This document shows positions 8,384 to 17,436 of a stretch of 64,000 nucleotides of DNA, piece by piece. Made by a program: the position numbers and the translations under genes. Every line of letters begins with the position of its first letter. Positions within the stretch are counted from its first letter, which is position 1. A model generated the notes under the pieces. It searched no databases and was not told the origin of the DNA. It was given only the letters and a program-made list of their open reading frames with translations. Origin of the DNA: Peptococcaceae bacterium (GTDB lineage: Bacteria; Bacillota; Desulfitobacteriia; Desulfitobacteriales; Syntrophobotulaceae); NCBI GenBank assembly GCA_009782825.1, contig WRII01000003.1, positions 30,706 through 94,705 of the forward strand, read 5' to 3'.

Positions 8384-8486
8384 TTCTTCCTACCTCCACA
8401 TAATCAAGGTTATCGTTTTCGTGATAGGATTCCTCCATGTAGCCGATGTTTTGATAACAGTTATTGTGTTTATCGGGATCAATCAT
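8376..8486 (-). CDS. Possible 36-residue protein linking acr3 and the ferredoxin gene
   Basis: A short frame begins [16 protein letters not shown] and ends EVGRNV. It overlaps the acr3 stop by 8 bases and the ferredoxin gene start by 8 bases, as expected of a translationally coupled gene. An AAAGGAG site lies very close to its ATG (2 bases), so the start may instead be the internal ATG at about 8438. No family is recognised. It fills the only gap in the operon. Confidence 0.4.
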   Translation of the reverse strand: MIDPDKHNNCYQNIGYMEESYHENDNLDYVEVGRNV

Positions 8487-9579
8487 TGCTCCTTTCATTT
8501 TTTAATTGCCTCTCTGGAACGTAATTTGTTTGCGTGAAATATTTTTTCTTAAACCGCAAAGCAAGATTTACAAGCGCTATCATGACAGGGACCTCAATCA
8601 GCGGGCCGATTACCGCCGCAAAAGCCTGATCGGAAGCAATGCCGAAAACCGCCACCGCCACGGCAATAGCGAGTTCAAAGTTGTTACTCGCGGCTGTGAA
8701 AGATAAGGTAACGGTCTGTTCATAATTGACGCCCTGTTTATATGACATATAGAAGCTGATCAAAAACATGACGGCGAAGTAAATGAGCAAAGGAATGGCG
8801 ATGCGAACAACATGCAGCGGCAGTGTAATAATAAACTGTCCTTTCAGTATGAACATCACGACAATTGTATAGAGCAAGGCAATCAAGGCGACGGGTGATA
8901 TTTTGGGAATGAATACCTTCTCATACCACTCCTTGCTTTTAATTCGCAGCAGGGCAAAGCGGGTCAAAAATCCGGCGGCAAACGGGATGCCCAAATATAT
9001 CAAAACGCTTTTGGCGACAGACCATATGGAAACATTCACCTCTTGCCCGCCCCATGACAAACCAAGCCATTGGGGGAGAACCGTAACGAACAAATAGATG
9101 TACACAGAGTAAAATAGGATCTGGAATATTGAATTGAGCGCAACGAGCGCAGCGCAATATTCGTTATCGCCTTTTGCCAGCGTGTTCCAAATAATTACCA
9201 TGGCGATGCAGCGCGCCAGACCAATAATGATTAAGCCCACTGCGTAATCCGGCATATCCGGCAAAAGCAGAACAGCCAGAACGAACATAAGCACAGGACC
9301 AATAATCCAGTTTTGGATAAGGGATAAGCCAAGAACCTTCTTATTTTTTGCAACTTTGCCTATTTCCTCATACTTTATTTTGGCAAGGGGCGGGTACATC
9401 ATAATAATCAGTCCAAGCGCAATGGGCCATGATATGGTTCCGCTGCTCATCTTTTCAAGGGAATTGGCTATGCCGGGAAAGATGAATCCTCCTAAGACTC
9501 CGATGCCCATAGCAACAAAGATCCACAGCGTTAGGAACCGATCGAGAAAAGAGAGCTTAGCATTATTGTTTTTCTCCAC
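8479..9579 (-). CDS. acr3: Arsenite efflux transporter, ACR3 family
   Basis: About 366 residues with ten predicted membrane helices, beginning [21 protein letters not shown] as in ACR3 proteins. The conserved cysteine segment [13 protein letters not shown] and the region [17 protein letters not shown] (helix 9 motif) are present. It extrudes As(OH)3 by proton exchange; with ArsA present, ATP-driven action has been proposed for such operons. The GTG at 9579 is chosen because an AAAGGGA site lies 8 bases before it and because homologues start near KLSFLDR. An ATG at 9612 would add 11 residues inside arsR. Confidence 0.93.
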   Translation of the reverse strand: MEKNNNAKLSFLDRFLTLWIFVAMGIGVLGGFIFPGIANSLEKMSSGTISWPIALGLIIMMYPPLAKIKYEEIGKVAKNKKVLGLSLIQNWIIGPVLMFVLAVLLLPDMPDYAVGLIIIGLARCIAMVIIWNTLAKGDNEYCAALVALNSIFQILFYSVYIYLFVTVLPQWLGLSWGGQEVNVSIWSVAKSVLIYLGIPFAAGFLTRFALLRIKSKEWYEKVFIPKISPVALIALLYTIVVMFILKGQFIITLPLHVVRIAIPLLIYFAVMFLISFYMSYKQGVNYEQTVTLSFTAASNNFELAIAVAVAVFGIASDQAFAAVIGPLIEVPVMIALVNLALRFKKKYFTQTNYVPERQLKNERSND

Positions 9580-9892
9580 AGTTACATTCCCTTTCTTTGC
9601 AAATGCAATCATCTGTGTTCGTGGTTATGGAGCATAAAAAGTTTTTGAAGTCCTGTACAGCCTTTTCATTCAAGGAATAATATATCCATTTTCCTTCTTT
9701 GCGCCCATTTACCAGGCCACAATCACAAAGACTTTTCATATGGTGGGAAAGGGTTGGCTGCGTGATCTTAAAATGCTCCAAAATATCGCAAGCACAAAGC
9801 TCGCCGCAGGAGAGCATGTCAACAATCATCAGTCGGTTTGGGTCGGTAAGGGCTTTAAATAGTCCGGCACTTTTTGTGTATTTCTCATCCAC
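9563..9892 (-). CDS. arsR: ArsR-family arsenic-responsive repressor
   Basis: 109 residues with a winged helix ([19 protein letters not shown]) and the metal-sensing ELCACDIL element in the DNA-binding helix, the classical As(III)/Sb(III) site of ArsR. A Cys-rich tail ([14 protein letters not shown]) could add further ligands. It binds the operators upstream and is released by As(III), so the operon is induced by arsenite. First gene of the operon; its 3' end overlaps the acr3 start. Confidence 0.95.
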   Translation of the reverse strand: MDEKYTKSAGLFKALTDPNRLMIVDMLSCGELCACDILEHFKITQPTLSHHMKSLCDCGLVNGRKEGKWIYYSLNEKAVQDFKNFLCSITTNTDDCICKERECNCGEKQ

Positions 9893-9906
9893 TTTAGAAC
9901 CTCCTT

Positions 9907-9962
9907 ACATAGATGTTGGTCTATGTGTTATTATATATGGTAACATAGATGGGTGTCAATGT
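9907..9962 (-). promoter_or_regulatory. ars promoter with two tandem ArsR operators
   Basis: On the minus strand a TTGACA box (9959-9954) and TATAAT (9935-9930) are 18 bp apart. Operator 1 (9907-9926) is ACATAGA-N6-TCTATGT, a perfect dyad. Operator 2 (9943-9962) is ACATAGA-N6-TCAATGT, one mismatch. They lie 36 bp apart, one over the -35/spacer region and one just downstream of the -10 box, which fits repression at both initiation and escape. Confidence 0.85.
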
Positions 9963-10047
9963 ATTTTTGAAATTTTTTTATTACTAAGGAAACGGCCTTT
10001 CTGGTGGCAGGTCTATATTTTCCTTCTACCCTTTTTGCAGATCATAT

Positions 10048-12441
10048 TTAATACCAATGATTTTGAACCCAATGATTATACGCGGCTTCAATTGAACCAT
10101 ACCGTGCGTAAATATACCCGAGCATGGCGTCGACTTGCACAGCATAGGGGTCTGGCTGTTGGAGCGTTTCCTCGTAGCTCATGCCAACATAGGTCTGATA
10201 GTATCTGTCCATCAACTGCCCTAATCCCTTATAGGGCCCATTTGTGGCTTTTACGTTTCCGGTGCTTTCGCGATGGATGATGTATTTGAGTTGCTCGCTG
10301 TCGGCGCCCGGACGTGGCGGTCTGGATCCTTCAAAGACGATTTTGGGCACCATTTCTTTATGGATGGTTTCCTCGAGTATGGTTTTCTCGACAGGGACAT
10401 TGTTTTTTAAGACTATGGTGTATATTGCGTCCCGAAATCCTTTTTCTCCTTCCTGTTGCACTTTGGCGGTGTTCTGAAGAAGAGTGTCTTTTTTTTCTGT
10501 GTGGATCTCAATGTCGATTTCTTCGGTGATATTGAAACTGCCTTCTATAACCACATGGAGATATGGCTGGGCTACAGCCAATTTGATTGTGGCGCCTTCC
10601 GTCAAGGGGTCTTGGGGGAGGGTATCAACTGTAATGGCGAGGTCTTCATTTTCAGCTATGATGGCCTCTGTCGTGATGTTGTATTTTTGCGCGATTTCTT
10701 GTATGGTTTCTCCTTGTGTCACTGTATATTCAATGGTTTGGGTGTGATCCTGGCCCTTGATTAAGGCTTGTAAGGCTTCGTTCTTATCCTTGATTTTTGA
10801 GGCAGGAGCTCTGGCTTTTGCTACTTCAACGGTTTCTTCGTATGTTACAGAGGAAATGTCGATTGCGGCAGAACTGGCGAGATCAGTATAATAGGCTTTT
10901 AGATCATCCAATACGGCTTGGGCTTCCTTGTGATCTGATAAGATGATGTCTGTTTGTCCGTTGATGTTGATTCCGTATTTGACAGTGAGGGAACTGACAA
11001 GCACAACAGCAAGTGTTATAAGCACTATAGCGGAGGCCAGGCCGATCATAAGGGGACGTTGTTTCCGGCTAATAAACGACGAAAGCCAGCCTTTTTTTTC
11101 GCTCTTTGGGTGTTGTGGAGGCGGGCATGACGGTGCGGCATTCTTATGGCTTCTATGAACTGCGGACTCAGATTGTATTGCTGATTCGGTGTGTGTTGTG
11201 GGTCGTCGGGGTATAGGTTCAGTGTGTGTTGACGGTTCAGGATGTGTTACCGGCTTGGTGTATGATATGGGGGTATGGGGTGCCGCTGGTGCGGCGCGTG
11301 GTAGTGATGCGGCACGTTCCACCGGTGTGCGTGGTAGTGATACGGCACGTTCCGTTGGTGTGCGTGTTTCTGATACAGTATGTACTGTTTGTGAGTCTGA
11401 ATCTGGCAGGGGTTGTCTTCCCATGAAGTATGGGTGGGATCCTGGGCTGACAGTTTGGGGAGAGAATTTGAGCGGGGCGGTTGCGGCTGCAAGGGTTTCC
11501 AAGGTTTTGCGCATTTCTGCGGGGGTACAAAACCGGTCAGTGCGGTTATAGGCGCAGGCTTTCAGCAAAAGTGCGTTTAGTTTTGTATTGACGCCCACAA
11601 GGGCAGGGATCGGTTCGCCGTTTATGCGCCGCATAAATGCGTTTTTGTGGTCTTTGGGCATGATTGCCTGGGGAGAACCCGGCAGGAACGGAACGCGATT
11701 CTGGTTGAGGAGGCTATACATAAGGATGCCCAAGGAGTAGGTATCTGTGCTGGTATCACAGGGTTCGCTTTTAAAAACTTCTGGGGCCATGGCTGCGTAG
11801 GATCTTTTTTTAGATACGCCGAATATCGTGCGCCGCAGCTGCCTGTCTATGCCAAAATCGCCCAGCTTAAATGTCCCGTGGCGGGTGATAAAGATGTTTG
11901 AGGGCTTGATGTTTTTGTGAATGAGAGTATTGTGGTGAAACAATTCCAAAGCGCGGCACATATGGATGCCTAACTTGACAACTTCGGCGCGTGAGAGGGG
12001 TTTCTTATGGATATAATAAGAAAGAGGCTGGAGCAGTTCCATGCGAATCAGAATATCCCAGCCGATTTCGTAGGGGTTTTCAATAATTTTATAATCTTCG
12101 AAGCTGAGAATATGGCTGTCGTTGCTACTTTTAGGGTCGCCATTCGTGTGACTATGCTTAGTGATTTGGCGCATCAGATCTATTTCGGAAGCAATATTTG
12201 AAATGAGGGAACGATAAAAACCGTGGATGGCGGTTCTATCAAGCCCTTTACTTTCCAGGCGCTGGATTTCGGAATGGTCTTGGGGCAGGGCGATAATCTT
12301 GATAGCCGAATAATAGGTTTTGCCGAGCTCTTTCCGGCAGATTTGGTAGACTTTGCCGAAAGAACCTTCACCTATCGGCGATTCGATATGCCATGTGCCC
12401 AAGAGGGGTTCATATTTCTTGATATTGTCCACGTTGTACAC
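10048..12441 (-). CDS. Membrane Ser/Thr protein kinase with extracellular LysM, G5 and lysozyme-like domains
   Basis: 797 residues. A cytoplasmic kinase domain (about 18-320) has the Gly loop GEGSFGKVY (24-32), Lys48, DFG (195-197) and APE (219-221), but the catalytic HRD is HKN: Asn177 replaces the proton-accepting Asp. A Pro/Thr/Ser/His-rich linker (325-448) leads to a basic patch and one membrane helix (463-486). Outside lie a LysM-like domain (570-622), a G5-like domain (626-705) and a C-terminal lysozyme-like fold (715-797; IIHRESTGNVKATNGPYKG, ending NHWVQNHWY) as in Apf/Rpf-type cell-wall proteins. It may sense or cut peptidoglycan and signal inward; with Asn177 it may be a weak kinase or pseudokinase. 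The start is GTG with only a weak ribosome site. Confidence 0.85.
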   Translation of the reverse strand: MYNVDNIKKYEPLLGTWHIESPIGEGSFGKVYQICRKELGKTYYSAIKIIALPQDHSEIQRLESKGLDRTAIHGFYRSLISNIASEIDLMRQITKHSHTNGDPKSSNDSHILSFEDYKIIENPYEIGWDILIRMELLQPLSYYIHKKPLSRAEVVKLGIHMCRALELFHHNTLIHKNIKPSNIFITRHGTFKLGDFGIDRQLRRTIFGVSKKRSYAAMAPEVFKSEPCDTSTDTYSLGILMYSLLNQNRVPFLPGSPQAIMPKDHKNAFMRRINGEPIPALVGVNTKLNALLLKACAYNRTDRFCTPAEMRKTLETLAAATAPLKFSPQTVSPGSHPYFMGRQPLPDSDSQTVHTVSETRTPTERAVSLPRTPVERAASLPRAAPAAPHTPISYTKPVTHPEPSTHTEPIPRRPTTHTESAIQSESAVHRSHKNAAPSCPPPQHPKSEKKGWLSSFISRKQRPLMIGLASAIVLITLAVVLVSSLTVKYGININGQTDIILSDHKEAQAVLDDLKAYYTDLASSAAIDISSVTYEETVEVAKARAPASKIKDKNEALQALIKGQDHTQTIEYTVTQGETIQEIAQKYNITTEAIIAENEDLAITVDTLPQDPLTEGATIKLAVAQPYLHVVIEGSFNITEEIDIEIHTEKKDTLLQNTAKVQQEGEKGFRDAIYTIVLKNNVPVEKTILEETIHKEMVPKIVFEGSRPPRPGADSEQLKYIIHRESTGNVKATNGPYKGLGQLMDRYYQTYVGMSYEETLQQPDPYAVQVDAMLGYIYARYGSIEAAYNHWVQNHWY

Positions 12442-12553
12442 ACGACCTACTTTGTGTGTTTTTAGGCAGTTTATAATATAATAGCGTGTTTCTTGTAATA
12501 TAGTAGCATATTTCGTCTGGTTTGTATACTGGTTTGTATAGATGTGTTTTTGG

Positions 12554-12581
12554 TTGATTTTGGTTGATTTTATGTTATAAT
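12554..12581 (+). promoter_or_regulatory. Promoter of the UPF0158/DUF1905 pair
   Basis: TTGATT (12554-12559), a 16-bp spacer and TATAAT (12576-12581), just after a tandem TTGGTTGATTT repeat. It lies 39 bases before the start of the UPF0158 gene. The divergent kinase gene begins at 12441, so the 180-base gap carries the control of both. Confidence 0.6.
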
Positions 12582-12620
12582 CAGCACAGAAGAATGAAGG
12601 ATATTATCATGGAGGGCACT

Positions 12621-13037
12621 ATGAAAAAATTGGACTTGAACGCAGCGGCTGGGGAATTTGAAATGATCGATTCCGAGACACATTTGTTTTACAACGTGGA
12701 AACGGGTGAATTCGATTTTTACAATGACTTTATGGCTGTAGATGATGCTGACGCCGAGAAGTTTGAGGAAAATGATTGGATTGCTGCACCGAGCCAGAGG
12801 GATATCAACGAATATGACATCATGGTGGAGTTTACCGAAGGGGTATCCAACCCGCGCAAAAATGAACTGCTCTGTGTCGCGTTGGAGGGCAGAGGCGCGT
12901 TCCGGCGGTTTAAGGATACGCTATGCCGCGTGGATTTGGAAGAGGAGTGGTACGCTTTCAAGCATCGAGCCTATGTGGAGATTGCCAGAGAATGGTGTGA
13001 TGAAAATGATATTGAATATGTGGGGAAAATGAAGTGA
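12621..13037 (+). CDS. UPF0158 family protein
   Basis: 138 residues of the UPF0158 family, acidic, with the typical W-I-x-x-P-S start ([21 protein letters not shown]) and the C-terminal [23 protein letters not shown]. The function of the family is unknown. The ATG at 12621 is preferred over an in-frame ATG 57 bases upstream because GGAGGG stands 4 bases before it and homologues start there. Followed after 13 bases by the DUF1905 gene, probably one transcript. Confidence 0.85.
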   Translation: MKKLDLNAAAGEFEMIDSETHLFYNVETGEFDFYNDFMAVDDADAEKFEENDWIAAPSQRDINEYDIMVEFTEGVSNPRKNELLCVALEGRGAFRRFKDTLCRVDLEEEWYAFKHRAYVEIAREWCDENDIEYVGKMK

Positions 13038-13050
13038 CAAGGGTGGAAAG

Positions 13051-13338
13051 ATGAATGTAAAAACCTATGAATATGACGCAATAATCCAAAAAGTTCCTGA
13101 CAAAGATGGTGCGTATGTGCCATTCCCATACGATCTTCGAACAGAGTTTGGCAAAGGCAGAGTTAAAGTCCATGCTACCTTTGACGGTGAGCCTTATGAC
13201 GGCAGTATTGTCAACATGGGCGTAAAAAACCCGGACGGTTCTATTTGTTATATTCTTGGTGTTCTGAAGAGCATCCGTGCCAAAATCGGCAAACAGGCGG
13301 GGGATAGCGTCCGTGTAACAATAAGGAACTGTAACTAA
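13051..13338 (+). CDS. DUF1905 domain protein
   Basis: 95 residues matching DUF1905, a small beta-barrel domain: [21 protein letters not shown] at the start and [22 protein letters not shown] at the end. Biochemical role unknown. Ribosome site GGTGG. It is transcribed with the UPF0158 gene and converges on the lipase gene; a short AGGCC/GGCCT hairpin sits in the 5-base gap and overlaps both stops. Confidence 0.85.
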   Translation: MNVKTYEYDAIIQKVPDKDGAYVPFPYDLRTEFGKGRVKVHATFDGEPYDGSIVNMGVKNPDGSICYILGVLKSIRAKIGKQAGDSVRVTIRNCN

Positions 13339-13343
13339 AGGCC

Positions 13344-14699
13344 TTACAGGCCTCTCTGTTTCAGGTTGCTTACTAGATTCACATAAAACTCACACACATC
13401 AAAGCCAGGAATATCTTTTCGGGTTAAATCGATCATATCGCCATGAGAAATCCCTTTTTTCCCTGGCGCAGTTAATACGCCAAGGAATTTCCCCCATGCC
13501 ATAGAGCTTGTGGCTACGAGTCCGTCATTATCTCCATCCAGTTTATGTGTGATAGCATGTCCGGCACTCAGTGGAAGAAAAGCGCTGAAAGAAGATCCCA
13601 TTTTTGACCCTACACTTTGGTAGAAAACGCCTTTACAGTCAATCATTTTTTTATTAAGTTCGACACATTGTTCCATGGACAATTCATTGACGCTGCTGCA
13701 AAAGTCGCACTGATCATCCCCAAGCTTGGTAAAGATTTTTTCGTAATTATTTCCTATAGCTGCAACCACTTTCTCAGGTGTTTTTTCCACAAGTTTTGCT
13801 GACAGACTGCTGCCCCTGTGCGGGGTGTTGATTGTTGTCAGGGAAGCCACATGTTTGTCCGCGTCAAGACAGCTGATGGCGTATCTGGAGTCAATACCGC
13901 CTTTGGAGTGTGCAATTATGTTTACTTTTTCGCAACCGGTTTCTTGTACAATATCCACGATTCTCTGCCTGATTTCTGCCGCGCTTTGTTCAACCGGTAA
14001 CGATGAATTATGATTGCCATAATAGATACATGCTCCGTTATCGGTCAGTTCTTTGGGGATACGACCCCAGTAATTGAAGTATTTCCAATCCCTGAAGAAT
14101 ATTCCGTGAATCATTAAGAGCGGATACTTTGTTTGACAAATTTTCTCATCTTTTCTATGATCATTAATAAGTCTTTTTTGGGACAAGAAATTGTATTCTG
14201 TTTTCACAATTTTGCATGTCAGAATAATAAGCACGATATTGATTATGGGAACCCACCATAAAAAGAGCAATGATAGGCGCAGGCCCATTCCCAGCTGCTT
14301 TGAGGCCATGAATGTTCGGATGAATCCATTTAAAAATATGATGAAAGTAAGGATTGCCGCAATAATACCGTTTATGATGAGCAGGGTCATGTCTGTATGG
14401 AATCGGGGAATCAGGGCTGTGCAAATATGTAAGACGATCTGAAGCGTTGACAGAACCCCTGCTGCTATGATCAATTCATAGCCGTTGGTTAGCATTTTTT
14501 GCCTGCGTGGTGAGGAATTATCGATGCTGGGTTTAATATTGTAGTAAATGAAAACTCCTAATAGGAATAACAGCATCAGTATTTTCAGAAATCCATTGCT
14601 TTCCCAAAGTGTATATAGAAGCACAGAATTAATAAATAAAGCTGTCAATACATAGAAAATCAATCGTTTTAGGTAAAGCAAAACATCCAACACCTCCAA
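13344..14699 (-). CDS. Membrane-anchored alpha/beta hydrolase (lipase/esterase-like)
   Basis: 451 residues. About five hydrophobic helices fill the first 160 residues. A hydrolase domain follows with the oxyanion region LLMIHGIFFRDW, the nucleophile elbow AHSKGG, an acid in DGDNDGLV and a late His in SHGDMID, a complete Ser-Asp-His triad. The pattern fits triacylglycerol lipase-like proteins such as LipA/EstA; an esterase or lipid-remodelling role at the membrane is likely but the substrate is unknown. It stands alone, 270 bases from the divergent XRE gene. Confidence 0.8.
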   Translation of the reverse strand: MEVLDVLLYLKRLIFYVLTALFINSVLLYTLWESNGFLKILMLLFLLGVFIYYNIKPSIDNSSPRRQKMLTNGYELIIAAGVLSTLQIVLHICTALIPRFHTDMTLLIINGIIAAILTFIIFLNGFIRTFMASKQLGMGLRLSLLFLWWVPIINIVLIILTCKIVKTEYNFLSQKRLINDHRKDEKICQTKYPLLMIHGIFFRDWKYFNYWGRIPKELTDNGACIYYGNHNSSLPVEQSAAEIRQRIVDIVQETGCEKVNIIAHSKGGIDSRYAISCLDADKHVASLTTINTPHRGSSLSAKLVEKTPEKVVAAIGNNYEKIFTKLGDDQCDFCSSVNELSMEQCVELNKKMIDCKGVFYQSVGSKMGSSFSAFLPLSAGHAITHKLDGDNDGLVATSSMAWGKFLGVLTAPGKKGISHGDMIDLTRKDIPGFDVCEFYVNLVSNLKQRGL

Positions 14700-14783
14700 T
14701 ATGTTGTAATAGGTATATACATACCATTATATATCGAAAATTATTATTTTGGGAAGCGCGAGAAATTTCCACATTCTTGAATG

Positions 14784-14814
14784 TTTAAGGACTTCTTAAT
14801 ATCTTTCGTGTTAA
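14784..14814 (+). repeat. 31-bp exact direct repeat, left copy
   Basis: Identical over 31 bases to 16843-16873. It contains the dyad TTAAG-GACTT-CTTAA followed by TATCTTTCGTGTTAA. Together the two copies bracket the XRE regulator and acyltransferase genes (start-to-start distance 2059 bases). Confidence 0.9.
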
Positions 14815-14852
14815 ACTAAAAATATGCTGGAAATCCCGATACTTTTAGGAAA

Positions 14853-14898
14853 CGCAACTATCAGTTGCGGTTATTCAAGGTAAAGTTGGTTGCGCAAC
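14853..14898 (+). promoter_or_regulatory. Paired palindromic operator candidates upstream of the XRE gene
   Basis: CGCAACT-ATC-AGTTGCG (14853-14869) is a perfect dyad, and GTTGCGCAAC (14889-14898) repeats its core 20 bases on. They lie 70-120 bases before the XRE start and are probably its own operator. No clear -35/-10 pair was seen in this 270-base gap. Confidence 0.55.
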
Positions 14899-14970
14899 TG
14901 ATGTAAGAAGATATATTATGCTGCACAATAGGGACAAAAAATAATATTATCTGCGAGGGAGGGATCACGT

Positions 14971-15537
14971 ATGACATTGGGAGAAAAAATTCAATTAATC
15001 AGAAAGGAAAACAATTTATCGCAGGAAGAGCTAGCCGAAAAAATCGGCGTTTCGCGTCAGGCGGTTTCCAAATGGGAGCTTGGCGACTCTATTCCGGATC
15101 TTGAGAAGATAGCTATCATAAGCAAACTTTTTCACATTTCCACAGACAGCATGATACTTGAAACAAAGGATTTACCTGAAGATGTGAGCCTGAAAAATGA
15201 TTCGGCAAGGTTCAAAAAAATGGCCCATCAAGCCAGTGAAGTGACAAAGAAATATGGATATATGACAGGATATATTCTGATCTTCTTGGGGATTGTCAAT
15301 TTTATTTTTGCGGTTTTGTTGGGAATAGCGTGGATTGGATTTTCTAATGCTCTTGTCGATCTGCTCAGTAAATTTGACATTCCTTTAAGTCTGCATTTCT
15401 TGTTCTGGATATTTGTTATCATGTCCTTGTTTGCGATAGGTATCTTGATAGTTGGAATACTTATTGCGAGTAAAGGAAAAAAGGTATCCCTGCAAAGAAC
15501 GAAAGATAGAAGAACAAAAGATTATGAGGAGGAATAA
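14971..15537 (+). CDS. XRE-type regulator with C-terminal membrane helices
   Basis: 188 residues. An N-terminal helix-turn-helix of the Cro/C1 type (NLSQEELAEKIGVSRQAVSKWE, cut here at residue ranges about 15-37) is followed by a linker and two to three hydrophobic helices (about 95-165) and a basic tail. Membrane-tethered XRE regulators of this form are common in Bacillota and usually answer to envelope signals. GAGGGAGG stands before the ATG. The acyltransferase gene follows after 4 bases and is its likely partner. Confidence 0.85.
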   Translation: MTLGEKIQLIRKENNLSQEELAEKIGVSRQAVSKWELGDSIPDLEKIAIISKLFHISTDSMILETKDLPEDVSLKNDSARFKKMAHQASEVTKKYGYMTGYILIFLGIVNFIFAVLLGIAWIGFSNALVDLLSKFDIPLSLHFLFWIFVIMSLFAIGILIVGILIASKGKKVSLQRTKDRRTKDYEEE

Positions 15538-15541
15538 TTCA

Positions 15542-16858
15542 ATGAACAAAATGTGCCGCAAGGTAGTTACAGAACCCTTCGACAGTCTTAAAATTCCGCC
15601 TAAACAGAACCTTTTTGCCATACCTTTTCTGTGGCTCTATTGCTGGATTGTTACCAGAAAGGGCAGGCTGAAGATTCATAAAGTGCGTATGAAAGGGCTG
15701 AAACCACCGTTTTTAGTTCTGGCAACCCATCATTCGTTTACAGATTTTTACGTAACTCCACTGACCCTGTTTCCCCATAGAGCGAATTATGTGTCTGAGT
15801 TAGAAGGATTCGAACTCTTCGGCGAATGGGTATACCGTCAGGTTGGGTGCTTGGGAACACGAAGGTTCATCAGTGATTTCGCTTTGGTGAAAAATATTAA
15901 AAAGGTTATCGATCGCAAGGGAATTCTCGTTCTCTATCCTGAAGCGCGGTACGCCAACGTGGGAACGAACTCCAAGCTGCCTGATTCGGTGGGCAAACTG
16001 GCAAAAATGCTCAAAGTCCCTGTCGTTGTTCTGAATATGCGCGGCAATTACCTGCAATCCCCATTATGGAATCTTAAAATTCGCAGGGAAGCCAGGATGG
16101 AAGCGACGATAACCCAAGCCTATACGGCAGAAGAATTGGCCGGAGCACCCTTGGCGGATGTTCAGAAAAACCTGCAGGCCCTGTTAACATATGACGAATA
16201 TGCGTGGCAGTATGAACAGAAGCTGGCTATCACATATTCAAAACGGGCGGAAGGGATTGAGATCGCCCTTTATATGTGCCCTGTCTGTACATCTGAGTTT
16301 AAGATGAGAACGAAAAACGCGAATCTGTTTTGCGCCCATTGCGGTTCACAATGGCATATGACCCAATATGGCAAAATGGAGCTTGTTAAAACGTCGGCCG
16401 ATTATAGAGCCTTAAACAGAGGAGTGGATTTTTCCCATATTCCCAATTGGTATGAATGGGAACGGTTCCAGGTAGAGCAAGAAATCGAGGCAGGCCACTA
16501 TAGACTTACTCAAAAAGTCCATATAGAAGCGCTGCCGAATGCCGTAAATTTCATTGACCTGGGAAACGGTATTCTCACCCATGACGAAAGCGGGTTTTCT
16601 TTAACATTTACTGAGTATGGGGAGAAAGAGGAGAAGACCCTTGTGTTTGCGTGTGAATCGATGAACTCTATTCACACAGAATATGATTATCGCCGTAACG
16701 GGCAATGTGTTGTCCTGTCAACACAGGATAATTCCTATTTCTTATTTCCGAAAGAGCATGGATTTAACACAACAAAAATTCAATTTGCAACCGAGTATCT
16801 GTATGAGAGAAAAACAGAAAAATATATCAAATTTAAGAACTTTTTAAGGACTTCTTAA
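15542..16858 (+). CDS. PlsC-like acyltransferase with zinc-ribbon tail
   Basis: 438 residues. The 1-acyl-glycerol-3-phosphate acyltransferase motifs are seen: HHSFTD (HX4D) near residue 62 and the LVLYPEARYA acceptor-type motif near 123. Members transfer acyl chains to lysophospholipids at the membrane. A zinc ribbon (CPVC...CAHC) near residues 245-270 and a unique C-terminal domain make it longer than plain PlsC. The start ATG at 15542 follows GAGGAGG. The last codons and stop lie inside the right copy of the 31-bp direct repeat. Confidence 0.8.
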   Translation: MNKMCRKVVTEPFDSLKIPPKQNLFAIPFLWLYCWIVTRKGRLKIHKVRMKGLKPPFLVLATHHSFTDFYVTPLTLFPHRANYVSELEGFELFGEWVYRQVGCLGTRRFISDFALVKNIKKVIDRKGILVLYPEARYANVGTNSKLPDSVGKLAKMLKVPVVVLNMRGNYLQSPLWNLKIRREARMEATITQAYTAEELAGAPLADVQKNLQALLTYDEYAWQYEQKLAITYSKRAEGIEIALYMCPVCTSEFKMRTKNANLFCAHCGSQWHMTQYGKMELVKTSADYRALNRGVDFSHIPNWYEWERFQVEQEIEAGHYRLTQKVHIEALPNAVNFIDLGNGILTHDESGFSLTFTEYGEKEEKTLVFACESMNSIHTEYDYRRNGQCVVLSTQDNSYFLFPKEHGFNTTKIQFATEYLYERKTEKYIKFKNFLRTS

Positions 16859-16873
16859 TATCTTTCGTGTTAA
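16843..16873 (+). repeat. 31-bp exact direct repeat, right copy
   Basis: Identical to 14784-14814; it covers the last five codons and stop of the acyltransferase gene. A related dyad (TTAAG-GATT-CTTAA) follows at 16878-16891, so three TTAAG/CTTAA dyads exist around this gene pair. Confidence 0.9.
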
Positions 16874-16929
16874 GTTATTAAGGATTCTTAAAAATTTAGA
16901 GATAAACCAAAGAGAGGAGGGAATGAAAA

Positions 16930-17436
16930 ATGACCGACATCAAGGCATACGAGCCTCTATGGCGCGCATGGTACGTCGACTCCCTGCTGGGAGAGGGCGC
17001 TTTTGGTAAAGTCTATAAAATCCGCCGGGAGGAATTTGGCAAAGCCTATTATTCCGCTGTGAAAATCATCTCTATCCCCCATAATGAAGGCGAGATACGG
17101 CAGATGAGAAGCGAAGGACTTGATTATGCTTCCATGCAAAAGTTTTTGTATGCCTTTGTCACAGACATCGCTTCTGAAGTTGATCTGATGCGGCAATTCC
17201 GCGGTACCAGCAATATTGTCAGCTTAGAGGATCATCAAATTATCAACAAAGCTGCCCTTCCTCAATCCCGTATCCCTATCGGTACCCATATACTACCTGT
17301 TCGCCATCTTATATATCTCATACATATCATCATGGTCTATCGGGCGGAAGTTGCCAACGACCCTGCCGCGGTTGTAGGAACAGCGTTCAGCGAGATCCCG
17401 CAGGATCTCATCGGATACCACGCCAAGGCCCAGTGA
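16930..17436 (+). pseudogene. Truncated Ser/Thr kinase, N-terminal fragment
   Basis: The first ~110 residues align with the N-terminal kinase lobe of the gene at 10048-12441: EPLWRAWYVDSLLGEGAFGKVYKI, the SAVKII lysine segment and SEVDLMRQ (residue ranges 6-30, 43-48, 79-86). Similarity ends at about 17255 (DHQIIN). After that the frame reads through sequence antisense to the alcohol dehydrogenase gene and is meaningless. The catalytic loop, membrane helix and outer domains are gone. A good GAGGAGG ribosome site remains. It looks like a paralogue cut by a rearrangement whose right border is next to the metabolic island. Confidence 0.8.

Noticed and set aside
3308..9962. Arsenic operon as an integrated island bounded by tRNA-Val att sites
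   Set aside because: No duplicate of the tRNA 3' end, no integrase and no transposase were found between 3.3 and 17 kb.
11189..11551. Plus-strand open frames over the kinase linker
   Set aside because: They arise from the repetitive Pro/Thr/His codons on the other strand, have no ribosome site and show no family.
17256..17436. C-terminal part of the second kinase
   Set aside because: Beyond about 17255 the frame is antisense to the alcohol dehydrogenase gene and shows no kinase similarity.
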